Below, one piece after another: positions 14,718-22,349 of a DNA stretch of 28,474 bases. Numbering within the stretch: position 1 is the first letter of the stretch; each line of letters opens with the position of its first letter. This DNA comes from a virus. The position numbers and the translations under genes were made by a program. Location of the stretch: the IMG/VR virus record IMGVR_UViG_3300048597_000176, positions 1 to 28,474 of that record; one strand, 5' to 3'. Below the pieces are notes generated by a model. That model ran no database searches. It saw only the letters and a list, made by a program, of their open reading frames with translations, and was not told the DNA's origin.

Positions 14718-17700
14718 ATGGAATTCTTTGACCCGTTCGATGGACCTGATGGCATCGTGCCCGGCGGCGTGCCGTCCTTCTCCGATCTGGCCGATGCCGC
14801 GTTCGACCAGACCTTGCTGGTCAGCAACGTGGGCGGTTCGTATCAGGCCAAGATCAGGGCCTATGCCGAGATCAACCGGAAGGTGAAAGAGACGTTCGGG
14901 CTGGACCTGCCCAACCCGGCGGCGGATTGGGACACGTTCGACCAGGTGACGGGCGAGCGCGGCGTGGCGCGCAACGGGCACCGGGAGACTGAAGCGGTCG
15001 AGGATATCGAAACCTACCATCAGCGCCGGCTGGCCGAATTGCAGGCGCAGGATGGCGAGCGGTTCAAGGCCGCCGGCCTGGACCAGCCGCTGGAAGATCG
15101 GATCACGGCTGTCATGCGTGGCGTGGTGCAGCGCAACCAGGAGCTGGGATCACGGGCGCAGGGCACGTTCAAGCCATTGCTGGCCTCGCTGTGGGGCGGC
15201 CTCCGGGCGCTGCCCTATGACCCGGTGCAAGTCGGCTCGCTGTTCGTGGGCGGCGGCGCGACCATTGCCGGACGCATTGCCATCGCGGGCGGTGTCAACG
15301 CGGGCGTTGAGGCGGTCAGCTATCCGTTCACCACGGGCCAGAAGGAACGGGCCGGCCTTGAAACCGGGCTGGGCGACCTGGCCAAGGACATGGCTGTTGC
15401 CGGCGTGTTCGGTGCCGGCCTGCAAGGCGCTGGCGAGGCCGTGGGGGCTGGCGCGCGCGCGCTGATGCGGAACATACCCGAAGCGCCGAAACCCGGCCAG
15501 AAGCCGGCGGCTGCCGATCCTGTTGCTGATCCTGTGGCCATGCCAGAGGCGCAGCCCGCACCGGTGCCGGACGCGCCGGCCATGCCAGCGCCAGACATGG
15601 ACCCGCTGGCAGCGCGCGGGGCTGATCTGGTGCGCGCGGCGGATGACGAGGCCTTGCGCGTGCGGCCGGAACCGGTGCTGCCCGATGACCATGCGCGCGC
15701 CCTGCGTGAGACGGTGCGCTTCCTGGACGAGCCCGGTGCTCCGGCACCCATCATGCCCGAAATCGTGCGGGATGGTGCGCCGGCCCTGCCGGCGGGGCTC
15801 GACGGGCCGGTGGCCAGCACGTTCGATTATCTCGGCAAGAGTGTGCAGCGCCGCAGCGTCGATCCGAGGGCGCTGACCTTCGATCCGGACCGCTTCCAAT
15901 ACAAGGGCGGCGGCGACGCGCGCGGTGTCACCGACCGGCTGTCCGGCGTGGACAAGTGGGACAACCTCGCGGCGCAGGCCGTGGTGGTGTTTGAACAGGC
16001 CGATGGCCGGCTGATCGTTGCCGATGGCCACCAGCGCACCGGGCTGGCGCAGCGGCTGCTGAAAGAAAACCTGGAGCCGTCTGTGTCGCTCGAAGCCTTT
16101 GTGCTGCGCGAAGCCGATGGCTGGACGGCGGACCAGGTGTTTGCGGTGGCGACCAAGCGCAACCTGCAACAGGGCACCGGCGATGTGACCGACACGGCGG
16201 TTGCGCTCCAGCGGCTGCCCGAAGTGCTGGACAAGAGCGTGGCGCGCGGCAATGCCCACATGCGGACGGCGCAGGGGCTTGCCCGGCTCGATCCGGACCT
16301 GCTGGCGCTGGTGCGCGCCGGCGGGCTGAGCCAGGAGGCTGGCAAGGTGATCGGCTACAAGCTGCCGGACCCGGCGCAACAGCGCGCGGCGGTGGCGGCG
16401 ATCCAGGCGCGCAACATCAAGGGCGAAGATGTGGTGTCCGGCTTCATCGACGAAATGAAGGCCAGCCAGATGCGCGTGGAAACCACGTTCGATCTGTTCG
16501 GCGAAGCTGAAATCACGCGCACGCTGGCCGTTGAAATGGCAGAGCTGAAGGTGAAGGTCGCGGAGCTGCTGAAGCAGAATGCCAAGGCCTTCAAGCGCGT
16601 GAACGAGGCTGCCGACATGCTCGAAGCGCGCTCGAACCGGATCGCGCGCGATGTGAATGCCTCGGTGTCAGAGGCCTCGAACACGGCAGCGGAATATGTG
16701 CGATCGCTGTCGATCGATCCCGGCCCGATGCGCGACATGATGATGGCCGGGGCGCAGCGCATGGCGGCGGGCGAAAAGCTGGCCAAGGTGGCGCGCGATG
16801 TGGCCAAACAGATTGCCGATGCGACGGAGCGCGACGGCATCGACGCCATGCTGCCGCGCCCTGTGACGCTCCAGGGCGTCAAGCAGATGACGCCGAAGAT
16901 CGACGATCCGACCGGGCCGGCGGCGAAGCAGCGGGCCGATGCGATGGAACGCAGCCTGCGCGGTGAAGTTGACGCCGCAAGGCAAAGGACAGATGCTGAA
17001 TTGCCGAAGGAGGGCAATGCCGGTGACATCGAAAAACGAGCCGAAGCCGCCGCAGCCGGCACCCTTGACACCGGAACGGGTGGAGCAGATCGGGGTGGAG
17101 CTGGCGCGGCGGATCAAGGCCTTCAAGCCTCGCCTGCGCGGACGGACGGACCCGCCGGCGGCCCGGCCCGATTAGTCGAAAAGCAAGGTCGCACGTTCGT
17201 TGATACGCGCGGCGCTGCCGTCCAGTATCATGGTTCGTCTGTTGCCGATCTGAAGCCAATCGACGAACACTACAGTTCGCTGAATTACTACGGCACTGGC
17301 TTTTACACGACTGATGCGGTCGATGTTGCCTGGGGCTACAGCAAGCGCGGCAGCGATCGCACGGGCGGGCGCGAGCTGTATCAGGTGGTTGAAAACAGGC
17401 CGCTGCGCATCCTTGACGGAGAAGCTGCATTTGAGGGCGACATCAAGCTGCTGGTCGATGATCTGCGCGGTCGCATGAATGACAACGGCGACCTTGGCGA
17501 TATTGTCCTTGCGGCGCTTGATGAAAACCCTCGCAACCTGCGCGAGCTTTACGACAATATCCGCGATATCGGCACCAATGATTACAACTGGAGCGCCGAT
17601 AGCATCCAGGAAGCCTTTGACGTGCTGCGCTATGGCTGGGAACAGGCCGGCTATGATGGCCTGGCGCATCTTGGCGGCTTGAGAACCAAAACCGAGCCGC

Positions 17701-18110
17701 ATCGCGTGGTTGTCTATTTTGCGCCGCAGCGCGACCTGACGGTTACCAAAGCCAGTTACAACCGTTTCGATCCACCGGCAGCGCCAGCGCCGGCTGCCGA
17801 ACCGGGTGCCGAAGGCATGCCGCAGCTGCTGCTGGATGGTGTCGCGCCGGTGCGGGATGCCGACCGGATGGCGCTGGAGGCGGCCAGGCCGCTGCGCGGG
17901 GGCGATGCCGCGCCGCCGGAGGGCGGGCTGTTCGACGACGCGGCGCGCGACCAGGGCGGGCTGTTCGACATGGTGCCGGGGCAGGATGCGGGCCGGATCA
18001 TCGACGGTGTGGCGGCGGCTGGCGAGCTGCGCACGCGCCAGCAAGTGCTGGATGATCTGGACCGGCTCGATGCCGAAAACACCTTGCTCGATGCCTGCCT
18101 GAAGGGCTGA
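14718..18110 (+). CDS. Polyvalent ejection-type protein with ParB-like and ADP-ribosyltransferase-like domains
   Basis: An 1130-residue protein in the ejection-protein block, with AGGTGA before the ATG. Residues 1-130 resemble N-termini of internal virion proteins. About 165-260 is Gly/Ala-rich and may contact membranes. About 260-330 is a Pro/Ala linker. About 355-570 looks like a ddrB-type ParB-like domain with the signature DGHQR at 436-440, followed by a helical region containing TTFDLFGE. About 760-820 is a flexible linker. About 820-1010 looks like an ADP-ribosyltransferase of the polyvalent-protein type: H838-G-S, GTGFYTTD near 859-866, LYQVVENRPL, and AGYDGL. The usual catalytic Glu near VVVYFAP is not clearly in place. 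The tail has GGLFD and QGGLFDM motifs. It could modify host proteins after ejection; that is inferred. Confidence 0.75.
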   Translation: MEFFDPFDGPDGIVPGGVPSFSDLADAAFDQTLLVSNVGGSYQAKIRAYAEINRKVKETFGLDLPNPAADWDTFDQVTGERGVARNGHRETEAVEDIETYHQRRLAELQAQDGERFKAAGLDQPLEDRITAVMRGVVQRNQELGSRAQGTFKPLLASLWGGLRALPYDPVQVGSLFVGGGATIAGRIAIAGGVNAGVEAVSYPFTTGQKERAGLETGLGDLAKDMAVAGVFGAGLQGAGEAVGAGARALMRNIPEAPKPGQKPAAADPVADPVAMPEAQPAPVPDAPAMPAPDMDPLAARGADLVRAADDEALRVRPEPVLPDDHARALRETVRFLDEPGAPAPIMPEIVRDGAPALPAGLDGPVASTFDYLGKSVQRRSVDPRALTFDPDRFQYKGGGDARGVTDRLSGVDKWDNLAAQAVVVFEQADGRLIVADGHQRTGLAQRLLKENLEPSVSLEAFVLREADGWTADQVFAVATKRNLQQGTGDVTDTAVALQRLPEVLDKSVARGNAHMRTAQGLARLDPDLLALVRAGGLSQEAGKVIGYKLPDPAQQRAAVAAIQARNIKGEDVVSGFIDEMKASQMRVETTFDLFGEAEITRTLAVEMAELKVKVAELLKQNAKAFKRVNEAADMLEARSNRIARDVNASVSEASNTAAEYVRSLSIDPGPMRDMMMAGAQRMAAGEKLAKVARDVAKQIADATERDGIDAMLPRPVTLQGVKQMTPKIDDPTGPAAKQRADAMERSLRGEVDAARQRTDAELPKEGNAGDIEKRAEAAAAGTLDTGTGGADRGGAGAADQGLQASPARTDGPAGGPARLVEKQGRTFVDTRGAAVQYHGSSVADLKPIDEHYSSLNYYGTGFYTTDAVDVAWGYSKRGSDRTGGRELYQVVENRPLRILDGEAAFEGDIKLLVDDLRGRMNDNGDLGDIVLAALDENPRNLRELYDNIRDIGTNDYNWSADSIQEAFDVLRYGWEQAGYDGLAHLGGLRTKTEPHRVVVYFAPQRDLTVTKASYNRFDPPAAPAPAAEPGAEGMPQLLLDGVAPVRDADRMALEAARPLRGGDAAPPEGGLFDDAARDQGGLFDMVPGQDAGRIIDGVAAAGELRTRQQVLDDLDRLDAENTLLDACLKG
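17017..17175 (+). CDS. Nested 52-codon open frame inside the polyvalent gene
   Basis: This frame lies in another reading frame within the linker before the ADP-ribosyltransferase-like domain. A full AAGGAGG sits at 17007-17013, three bases before the ATG, which is close but usable. The protein (MPVTSKNEPKPPQPAPLTPE, then RVEQIGVELARRIKAFKPR) reads like a real small protein with a proline-rich start and a basic amphipathic helix. By hand count about 85% of its third bases are G or C, against about 56% for the long frame over the same bases. It is either a real overlapping gene or the remnant of a gene that was overrun when the transferase domain was fused. Confidence 0.45.
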   Translation: MPVTSKNEPKPPQPAPLTPERVEQIGVELARRIKAFKPRLRGRTDPPAARPD

Positions 18111-18114
18111 CCCG

Positions 18115-20604
18115 ATGACCTTGCGAACCTGCATCCAGACCGCACTTGACGCCGGCGACATCGACAAGGCCAGCGCCTCGAAGCTGACGGAGCTTTACGA
18201 CGATCTGGCCGCCGATGCGGCGCGGCTGGGGCTGGTCGATGACGTGGCGATCACCAGGCAGGTGGTCGATACGATCAAGGCGGACAACCTGCTGCGCCGG
18301 CACCGGGAGCTGCTGACGATCAAGGCGCTCGATGCGATCAAGGTCGATCTGGTGAAGGCGCAAGGGGCCGGCAAGAGCGTGGCGGATGGCGCGGTGCTGC
18401 TGCTCGAAAACTTCGGTGAAGCGCCGTTCCGGTCCGTTGTGGAGATCCGCAAGTCGATTGCCAACATCGCGCGGGCCGAAATGGCCGATGTGCTCAACCG
18501 GTTCGAGCGGACCTGGACCACGGGCCGGACGCCGAACCGCGCCGATCTGGACAACATGCTGCGCGAAGTGCACGGGCAGGGCACCGGCGACGCGCGCGCC
18601 AAGGCCATGGCCGAGGCCTGGGCGTCTGTCTCGGAATACCTGCGCCAGCGCTTCAATGCGGCTGGCGGGGCGATCGGCAAGATCGACAACTATTTCCCGC
18701 ACAGCCACGACGCGGCGGCCTTGTGGCGCTCGGGCAAGGAAGCCTGGCAGAAGGTCGCAAACGAGCGGTTTGACCGCACCAAGATGCTGGACCCGCTGAC
18801 CAAGCAGCCTTTCACGGACACGGGCTGGCAGCGCCAGCTGGACCGGCTCTATGACCGGATCGTCACCGGCGGCGATGTGCACCTTCAGCCATCGTTTGCC
18901 GGCGGCGGCCAGGCGCTGGCCTCTCGCCATGCCGATCACCGGTTCATCCAGTTCAAGAGCGCGGATGACTGGCTGGCCTATGATGCCGAATTCGGCACCG
19001 GCAATCCGTTCGTGGCGATGCTCGACTATGTGGACACGATGGCGCGCGACATCGCGCTGATGGAGCGGCTGGGGCCAAACCCGGCATCCATGATCCGCTA
19101 CCTGCAAGACATGATTGCCAAGGAGCGCGCGACCGAGGCGGCGGCGCAAGGTGGCAAGGAAAGCGGCGGGGTCAACCCGTTCAACCGTTCGCCGGAGAAG
19201 CTGCTTCAGGATGTCTATGACGATGTGTCGGGCGCGGCCTACACCGTCAAGGGCAACATGGCGCTGGCCAATGCGTCCTCGAACCTGCGCAACCTGGTGT
19301 CGTCTGCCAAGCTGGGCGGGGCCGTGATCAGTTCGCTGACCGACCTGGGCAACCAGAGCTGGGCGCGCGCCTTTGCTGGCATGTCCGGCAGCCCGCTGAT
19401 CACGCCGCTGACGGACACGATCAACGCTTTCAGAGGATCGACGCGCGACGAGCTGCTGCGCGCCGGGCTGGCCACCGACCGGGTGCTGACCGTGATGCAG
19501 CGCGAGGCCAGCGCGCTGGGCGTGGCGGACGGGGCGGGCTGGAGCCAATGGATGGCTGACCGGACCATGACCTGGAGTGGCCTCACCGGGCTGACGCGGG
19601 CGCTGCGCGAGGGCTTCGGCCTGCGCTTCCTGTCCGACATCACCGAAATGCGCGGGCTGGATTGGGCCGCCATGAAAACGGAATGGCCGGGCTACCGGGC
19701 CATGTTCGAGCGCTACGGGCTGAATGAAGCCGACTGGAACGCGGTGCGCGCTGTTGCGCCTGCTGCCGGCGGCATCATCCGGCCAACGGACGTTGCGCGG
19801 GCCGGCCAGCGCGAGGCGGCAGAGCGGCTGCTGGGCATGATCGCACAGGAAACCGAGTTCGCCACCTTGCAGCGTGTCCACCGGGTCTATGCCGGGGAGA
19901 ACATGCTGTCGATCAACATGACCGGCGAGCGCGGCACCACGGCAGGCGAGCTGAAGCGCCACATGATGAGCCTGAAGGGCTATTCGTTGATGGTGTTCAA
20001 GATGCAAACCATACGCGCCGGCCAGGTGGCAGCTGGCAGCGGATCGCGGGCGGCAGGCGGGGCCTACTTCGCCGGCTGGTTCCTGACCATGACCCTGCTG
20101 GGTGGCATGGTGATCCAGCTGAAGGAAATGGCGCGCGGCAAAGACCCGCGCGATGTGACCGATCCGCAGTTTTGGGGCGAAGCGGCCTTTCAGGGCGGCG
20201 GGCTTGGCATCATGGGCGATTTCATCCGCTCCGAAACCAACCGTGTGGGCGGCGGCATGGCCGAAACCATCATGGGGCCAACGCTTGGTTCCGTGTCGCC
20301 GATCCTCGATCTGGCGATCACCACGCCGCTCCAGATGCTGAATGACAAGGAGCCGAACCCAGGCCGGCAGGTGCGGCGCTTCCTGTCCAACAACACGCCG
20401 ATGCTGCCGTTTTACCTGCGCCTGGGCTATGAACGCGCCATCCTCGACCGGTTGCAAGAGGCGCTGGACCCGAAGGCCAAGCAGGCCTTTCGCGACCAGA
20501 TCAGGAAAAGCCAGAACGATTACGGGCAAGACTGGTGGTGGCAGCCGGGCGACCGCGAACCGGAGCGCGGGCCGGACCTTGGCGCGGCGCTGGGCGGCAA
20601 CTGA
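18115..20604 (+). CDS. Internal virion protein D-like DNA ejection/channel protein (T7 gp16-like position)
   Basis: An 829-residue, mainly helical protein after the polyvalent gene, with AAGGG before the start. No lytic transglycosylase motif is visible, unlike T7 gp16. The middle contains SSNLRNLVSSAKLGGAVISSLTDLGNQSWARAF (about 395-425), a pattern seen in large phage ejection proteins. Near residue 640-665 a hydrophobic stretch YFAGWFLTMTLLGGMVIQL could span a membrane, followed by a Gly-rich QGGGLGIMGDFI segment. The C-terminus (NDYGQDWWWQPGDREPERGP) is a conserved-looking Trp-rich end. It would be stored in the capsid and form the inner-membrane part of the DNA conduit; this is inferred from position and features. 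Confidence 0.68.
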   Translation: MTLRTCIQTALDAGDIDKASASKLTELYDDLAADAARLGLVDDVAITRQVVDTIKADNLLRRHRELLTIKALDAIKVDLVKAQGAGKSVADGAVLLLENFGEAPFRSVVEIRKSIANIARAEMADVLNRFERTWTTGRTPNRADLDNMLREVHGQGTGDARAKAMAEAWASVSEYLRQRFNAAGGAIGKIDNYFPHSHDAAALWRSGKEAWQKVANERFDRTKMLDPLTKQPFTDTGWQRQLDRLYDRIVTGGDVHLQPSFAGGGQALASRHADHRFIQFKSADDWLAYDAEFGTGNPFVAMLDYVDTMARDIALMERLGPNPASMIRYLQDMIAKERATEAAAQGGKESGGVNPFNRSPEKLLQDVYDDVSGAAYTVKGNMALANASSNLRNLVSSAKLGGAVISSLTDLGNQSWARAFAGMSGSPLITPLTDTINAFRGSTRDELLRAGLATDRVLTVMQREASALGVADGAGWSQWMADRTMTWSGLTGLTRALREGFGLRFLSDITEMRGLDWAAMKTEWPGYRAMFERYGLNEADWNAVRAVAPAAGGIIRPTDVARAGQREAAERLLGMIAQETEFATLQRVHRVYAGENMLSINMTGERGTTAGELKRHMMSLKGYSLMVFKMQTIRAGQVAAGSGSRAAGGAYFAGWFLTMTLLGGMVIQLKEMARGKDPRDVTDPQFWGEAAFQGGGLGIMGDFIRSETNRVGGGMAETIMGPTLGSVSPILDLAITTPLQMLNDKEPNPGRQVRRFLSNNTPMLPFYLRLGYERAILDRLQEALDPKAKQAFRDQIRKSQNDYGQDWWWQPGDREPERGPDLGAALGGN

Positions 20605-20608
20605 GGCG

Positions 20609-20640
20609 CAAAGCATCCACTGGCGCGTGCGCGATAGAAT
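20609..20640 (+). promoter_or_regulatory. Putative late promoter directly before the tail fibre gene
   Basis: CAAAGCATCCACT (20609-20621) matches the elements at 1341 and 7605, and TAGAAT (20635-20640) follows at nearly the same distance (26 instead of 27 nt from the start of the first block). Transcription would begin close to 20647, the A of the fibre start codon, giving a leaderless or nearly leaderless message. This agrees with the lack of a ribosome-binding site there. Confidence 0.5.
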
Positions 20641-20646
20641 GCGCGC

Positions 20647-21894
20647 ATGTCGATCGCACCTTCAAACCGTCTGGCGAGCTTCGGCCCTGTCACCGTGGGC
20701 ACCGTGCTGCTGTCGCCTGTGCCGTTCCCGGTCAACGATCCGGCCACGGACCTGACCGTCACGCGCACGCGCGCCGGCACAACCACGGAGCTGATCGCCG
20801 GCGTTGACTGGAGCTGGACGCCAGCCACGCCGCCGACCGTGGGCGGCGACATCGTCCTGGTGGCCGGGGCCTTCGGCGGTGACACGTTCGAGGTTGCGGG
20901 CGATTATGAGCTGGCCCGCGCCAGCACGTTCACGCCGGGCAATGCCGGCAATTCGGCGGCGCTGAACCGCGAATTTGACCGCATCTGGATGAGCATGCAG
21001 GAGAAGCGGCGCGCGCTGGACGAGGCGCTGGCCCTGGCGCAATCCGCGCTCGATGCCGTGGATGAGTGGATCGCCACTGCTGTTCCTCCCGGCTCGCTGC
21101 TGGGCATTGCCACGCAGCCCGAGGCCATTGCCGGCACCGACAACACCAAGGGCATGACATCGCTGCGCACGCGGCAGACCATTGATGCCAATGCGATGCG
21201 GATCAACGCTGACGCCACGGCGCTGGCCAGCGCCGCCACGGTGGACCTGGGCAGCGCGTCCAACCTGCTGGTGGAGATCACCGGCGGGGTGACGATCCTC
21301 GATTTTGGCGCGGGTGGCGCGCTGGTGCGATTGGTGCGGCTGGAGAATGGGCTGACGATCAATCACAGCGCAGGCCTGATCCTGCCGGGTGCTGTGACCA
21401 CGGCCTTTGCTGCCGGCACCATGCTGCTGTGCGTGAGAAATGCCGCCGGCGTGTGGCGGGTGACCGAGTTGGTGCAAAGGGGCGATCTGAGTTCCTTGTT
21501 CCTCGCGCGAGACAATCCTTCTGCGACTGGTGGCTCTTTCAGCATTATCACGACCGGAGGCAATGTCGGCGTGAACCTGGTCGGCAACGATGCCGTCACC
21601 AGCTCATTCAGGCAGTTTGGAGCCTTTACGCAAGTGGAAACGAGCAGGGCGTTACTTGCCCTTGGTTCGCAAGGTAATGTGGAGGTTGTTGCGCCGCAAG
21701 GCCTGAAACTCCCGGCCTTCACCGTGGCCACGCTCCCCTCTGCTGTCGCCGGCACCATCGTCTGGTGCAGCAACGCTCGCGTCAACGGCCAGGCTGCTGC
21801 CGCCGGCACCGGCTGTTTTGTGCAGCGCAACGCCACGGCCTGGCAACAGATGGGCACTGCGGCTGCCGGCTCCCATCCCACTCCCCTGGCCTGA
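20647..21894 (+). CDS. Tail fibre/spike protein with T7 gp17-like N-terminus
   Basis: A 415-residue receptor-binding protein candidate. Residues 1-130 resemble the T7 gp17 N-terminal anchor (VLLSPVPFPVNDPATDLTVTRTRAG..., then FTPGNAGNSAALNREFDRIWMSMQEKRRALDEALALAQ), which attaches fibres to the tail, followed by a short coiled coil. Residues 170-280 are beta-rich repeats (ATVDLGSASNLLVEITGGVTILDFGAGGALV). The C-terminal part from about residue 280 has a more AT-rich composition and ends in a small beta domain (LPAFTVATLPSAVAGTIVWCSNARVNG), a common closing module of fibres. No chaperone-type autoproteolysis domain is seen. The start has no ribosome-binding site but sits at a predicted transcription start. 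Confidence 0.8.
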   Translation: MSIAPSNRLASFGPVTVGTVLLSPVPFPVNDPATDLTVTRTRAGTTTELIAGVDWSWTPATPPTVGGDIVLVAGAFGGDTFEVAGDYELARASTFTPGNAGNSAALNREFDRIWMSMQEKRRALDEALALAQSALDAVDEWIATAVPPGSLLGIATQPEAIAGTDNTKGMTSLRTRQTIDANAMRINADATALASAATVDLGSASNLLVEITGGVTILDFGAGGALVRLVRLENGLTINHSAGLILPGAVTTAFAAGTMLLCVRNAAGVWRVTELVQRGDLSSLFLARDNPSATGGSFSIITTGGNVGVNLVGNDAVTSSFRQFGAFTQVETSRALLALGSQGNVEVVAPQGLKLPAFTVATLPSAVAGTIVWCSNARVNGQAAAAGTGCFVQRNATAWQQMGTAAAGSHPTPLA

Positions 21895-21903
21895 GAGGCT
21901 GCC

Positions 21904-22212
21904 ATGATCAGCAAGCGCACCTATCTTTACGAAATCCTCGTGCGGGGCACGCCGGACGGCAGACTGGCCGGCGCGCATGTCAACCATCTGACCGAGATTT
22001 ACGACGGCGAAACCGGCGAAATCCTCGGCATGAAGCCGGACCTGAAGCCGCTCAACATTGCCGACATTGCCGGCGTGCTGGGCAAGGACATGGCCGGCCT
22101 GCTGATCGAGGTCGAGGAATTGCGCAGCGCCAAGGCCACGCTCGAAGCGCAGGTGGCCGGCCTCATGGGCGTGGTCGAGGCGCTGCAAGACAAGCCGGAC
22201 AACCTGGCATGA
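21904..22212 (+). CDS. Hypothetical protein after the tail fibre (possible fibre companion)
   Basis: A 102-residue protein with GAGAGG before the ATG, 9 nt after the fibre stop. The N-terminal half is beta-rich (RTYLYEILVRGTPDGRLAGAHVNH, then LTEIYDGETGEILGMKPDL). The second half is a coiled coil (LLIEVEELRSAKATLEAQVAGLMGVVEAL). A position after the fibre gene suggests a fibre assembly or chaperone role, but I do not recognise the family. Its stop overlaps the lipoprotein start (ATGA). Confidence 0.65.
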   Translation: MISKRTYLYEILVRGTPDGRLAGAHVNHLTEIYDGETGEILGMKPDLKPLNIADIAGVLGKDMAGLLIEVEELRSAKATLEAQVAGLMGVVEALQDKPDNLA

Positions 22213-22349
22213 AAGCGGCGGGCAGCGGCGTGCTGGTCGTGGTGCTGGCCGGCCTGCTGGCCGGCTGCGCTGCGCCGCACCGTCAACCGGATTGGGCCGG
22301 CGTCGCGCGCGGCGTCGCCATCGTCATCGAAAAGGAGGCTGGCAAATGA
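22209..22349 (+). CDS. Small lipoprotein, 46 residues
   Basis: Coupled to the preceding gene by ATGA and to the lysozyme by another ATGA. The N-terminus MKAAGSGVLVVVLAGLLAGC is a classic lipoprotein signal peptide with lipobox LLAGC, so the mature protein would be about 27 residues, anchored by lipid at Cys20. The rest (AAPHRQPDWAGVARGVAIVI) could lie on a membrane. Its place at the head of the lysis cassette suggests a lysis accessory role. A dedicated outer-membrane spanin is present further on, so this is a second, distinct lipoprotein. Confidence 0.7.
   Translation: MKAAGSGVLVVVLAGLLAGCAAPHRQPDWAGVARGVAIVIEKEAGK

Noticed and set aside
12117-15020. 967-codon open frame on the minus strand
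   Set aside because: It lies opposite the well-supported internal virion genes. Its translation is Arg/His/Gln/Leu-rich without domain logic, as expected from GC-biased antisense frames.
17998-20616. 872-codon open frame on the minus strand
   Set aside because: Antisense shadow of the 829-residue ejection protein. There is no ribosome-binding site or recognisable family.
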